DNA from: Phycisphaerales bacterium
GTDB taxonomy: Bacteria; Planctomycetota; Phycisphaerae; Phycisphaerales; UBA1924
Direction: 5' to 3'
DNA: 40,286 nt
Assembly (NCBI GenBank): GCA_022843045.1
Contig: JALHOJ010000039.1
Span: 1-40,286, forward strand
Positions 39,311 through 40,286 of the stretch are shown here, in pieces (the first letter of the stretch is position 1; each line of letters begins with the position of its first letter). Both the position numbers and the translations under genes were made by a program. The notes under the pieces are model-generated. The model saw nothing but the letters and a program-made list of their open reading frames with translations, did no database searches and had not been told where the DNA came from.

Positions 39311-40286
39311 TCACGTGCTCGCGTTCGCTGCGGGCGGCGTTGAGTTCCGCGGCGTGTCGTCCGCCTGATTCGCCAGGAACTTCTCGGCGAGGTCCGCCGG
39401 GGCGGGGCCCTGGTCGAAGAACAGGTGGTCTTCGGGCTTCCCGTCGGCGTCGTTGCGGCGGGTGACCTTGATGGTCGCAGGGGCCGTGAACGAACCTTGC
39501 AACAGCATCTCGCTGAGCGGGTCTTCCACGAACTGGCCGATGCTGCGGCGGAGGGGGCGGGCGCCGAACTCGGGGTTGTACCCCTTGTCAATCAGGAAGT
39601 CCTTGGCAGGCTGATCAAACTCGAGGACAAAGCCCTGCGGCGTCAGTCGCTTGGAGACCTTGGCGCACTCGTACTCGACGATCTGCGTGAGGTCGGCCTT
39701 GTTGAGCGGGCGGAAGACGATCACGTCGTCGAGACGGTTGATGAACTCGGGGCGGAAGAACCGCTCGATCTCCTTCATCAGGACGCTCTTGACGTTGTCG
39801 TAGTCGGTCGACTCGGTCCGCTTGGAGAACCCAAAGCCCGCGCCGCCCTTGATGATGTCCGAACCGAGGTTGGACGTCATGATCAGCACCGTGTTCTTGA
39901 AGTCCACGTTGCGGCCGAAGGAGTCGGTCAGGCGACCTTCTTCCATGATCTGCAGCAGCATGTTGAAGACGTCGGGGTGGGCCTTCTCGACTTCGTCGAG
40001 CAGCACCACGCTGTAGGGCCGGCGGCGGATCTTCTCCGTGAGCTGTCCGCCCTCTTCGTAGCCGACATAGCCGGGAGGCGCGCCAACCAGCCGCGAGACG
40101 TTGTGCTTCTCCATGTACTCGCTCATGTCCAGGTGCACGAGGGCTTCCTCGTCGCCGAACATGAACTCCGCAAGGGCCTTGCTGAGCAGGGTCTTGCCCA
40201 CGCCGCTGGGGCCCAGGAAGATGAACGAACCCATCGGACGCTTGGGGTCCTTGAGGCCCGCACGAGCGCCGCGGATCGCCTTGGAA
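39311..40286 (-). CDS. clpC: ClpC/ClpB-type AAA+ unfoldase, C-terminal part, partial
   Basis: About 324 residues are visible; the frame continues past the right edge (SKAIRGARAGLKDPKRPMGSFIFLG). This is the second nucleotide-binding domain and the C-terminal D2-small domain. Walker A is GPSGVGKT, Walker B is VVLLDEVEKAHPDVFNMLLQ, and the Asn-containing sensor follows as VLIMTSNLGSDII; the arginine in FRPEFINRLDD and GYNPEFGARPLRRSI (sensor 2) are present. The pore loop is GYVGYEEGG. The enzyme unfolds proteins, for the ClpP protease if it is ClpC or for reactivation if ClpB. AGLKDPKRP and the tail layout favour ClpC. The tail has about 30 extra Ala/Pro/Thr-rich residues. Confidence 0.88.
   Translation of the reverse strand, partial: SKAIRGARAGLKDPKRPMGSFIFLGPSGVGKTLLSKALAEFMFGDEEALVHLDMSEYMEKHNVSRLVGAPPGYVGYEEGGQLTEKIRRRPYSVVLLDEVEKAHPDVFNMLLQIMEEGRLTDSFGRNVDFKNTVLIMTSNLGSDIIKGGAGFGFSKRTESTDYDNVKSVLMKEIERFFRPEFINRLDDVIVFRPLNKADLTQIVEYECAKVSKRLTPQGFVLEFDQPAKDFLIDKGYNPEFGARPLRRSIGQFVEDPLSEMLLQGSFTAPATIKVTRRNDADGKPEDHLFFDQGPAPADLAEKFLANQADDTPRNSTPPAANAST

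Noticed and set aside
1-40286. tRNA and rRNA genes, prophage and insertion sequences
   Set aside because: No tRNA T-arm or CCA-end pattern in a cloverleaf context, no rRNA core sequence, and no transposase, integrase or phage structural protein was found by reading both strands. This was a manual search and small RNAs could be missed.

Overview
The window is GC-rich bacterial chromosome. Its gene content points to a planctomycete, most likely Phycisphaerae or a relative: two exported proteins end in a P-T-P-G-A / hydrophobic / RRRR sorting tail, a GT41 (OGT-like) glycosyltransferase follows TPR repeats, two-partner secretion shows a Gram-negative outer membrane, and many lipoproteins and signal peptides are present. 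This assignment is inferred from gene content; no rRNA or tRNA gene was found.

Layout. 1-775 (-): start of a large secreted protein running off the left edge. 1143-6343 (+): complete branched-chain amino-acid type ABC importer (livK, livH, livM, livG, livF). 6403-10832 (+): scpB, then a translationally coupled DUF58 protein and TgpA-like membrane transglutaminase. 10979-11836 (+): PilZ-like protein, convergent with an SDR oxidoreductase (11864-12622, -). 12725-15348 (-): feoA and feoB, with a 19-bp palindrome inside a well-formed promoter upstream of feoA. 15805-25606 (+): a two-partner secretion pair, the TpsB outer-membrane transporter followed by a 2439-residue TpsA exoprotein. 25627-32721 (-): a run of minus-strand genes: zinc-ribbon membrane protein, plant-type ferredoxin-NADP reductase, coiled-coil lipoprotein, TPR membrane protein, a reduced MnmE-like GTPase, type III pantothenate kinase (coaX) and an HU-family protein. 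33154-34548 (+): exported alpha/beta hydrolase. 34694-38816 (-): two PTP-CTERM proteins flanking the GT41 glycosyltransferase. 39311-40286 (-): C-terminal part of a ClpC/ClpB-type AAA+ unfoldase running off the right edge.

The most unusual pattern is in the short gaps between genes. Eight gaps carry arrays of 6-8-base words, four of them arranged as long inverted repeats. All eight lie at, or within about 20 bases of, a stop codon. Words differ between sites, but two sites 17 kb apart share one family (arms beginning TCGATTTCAGCACAGAGACA) and three share the word GAATGCC. Ordinary hairpin-plus-T-tract terminators also occur, so these arrays are a separate class. Other points of interest are a CoaX lacking its first conserved aspartate, a MnmE-like protein lacking the modifying C-terminus, and the TPS pair in a probable planctomycete.

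Starts were chosen from Shine-Dalgarno sequences, signal peptides and domain boundaries. Long antisense open frames opposite feoB, tpsA and other genes were treated as GC-driven shadows.
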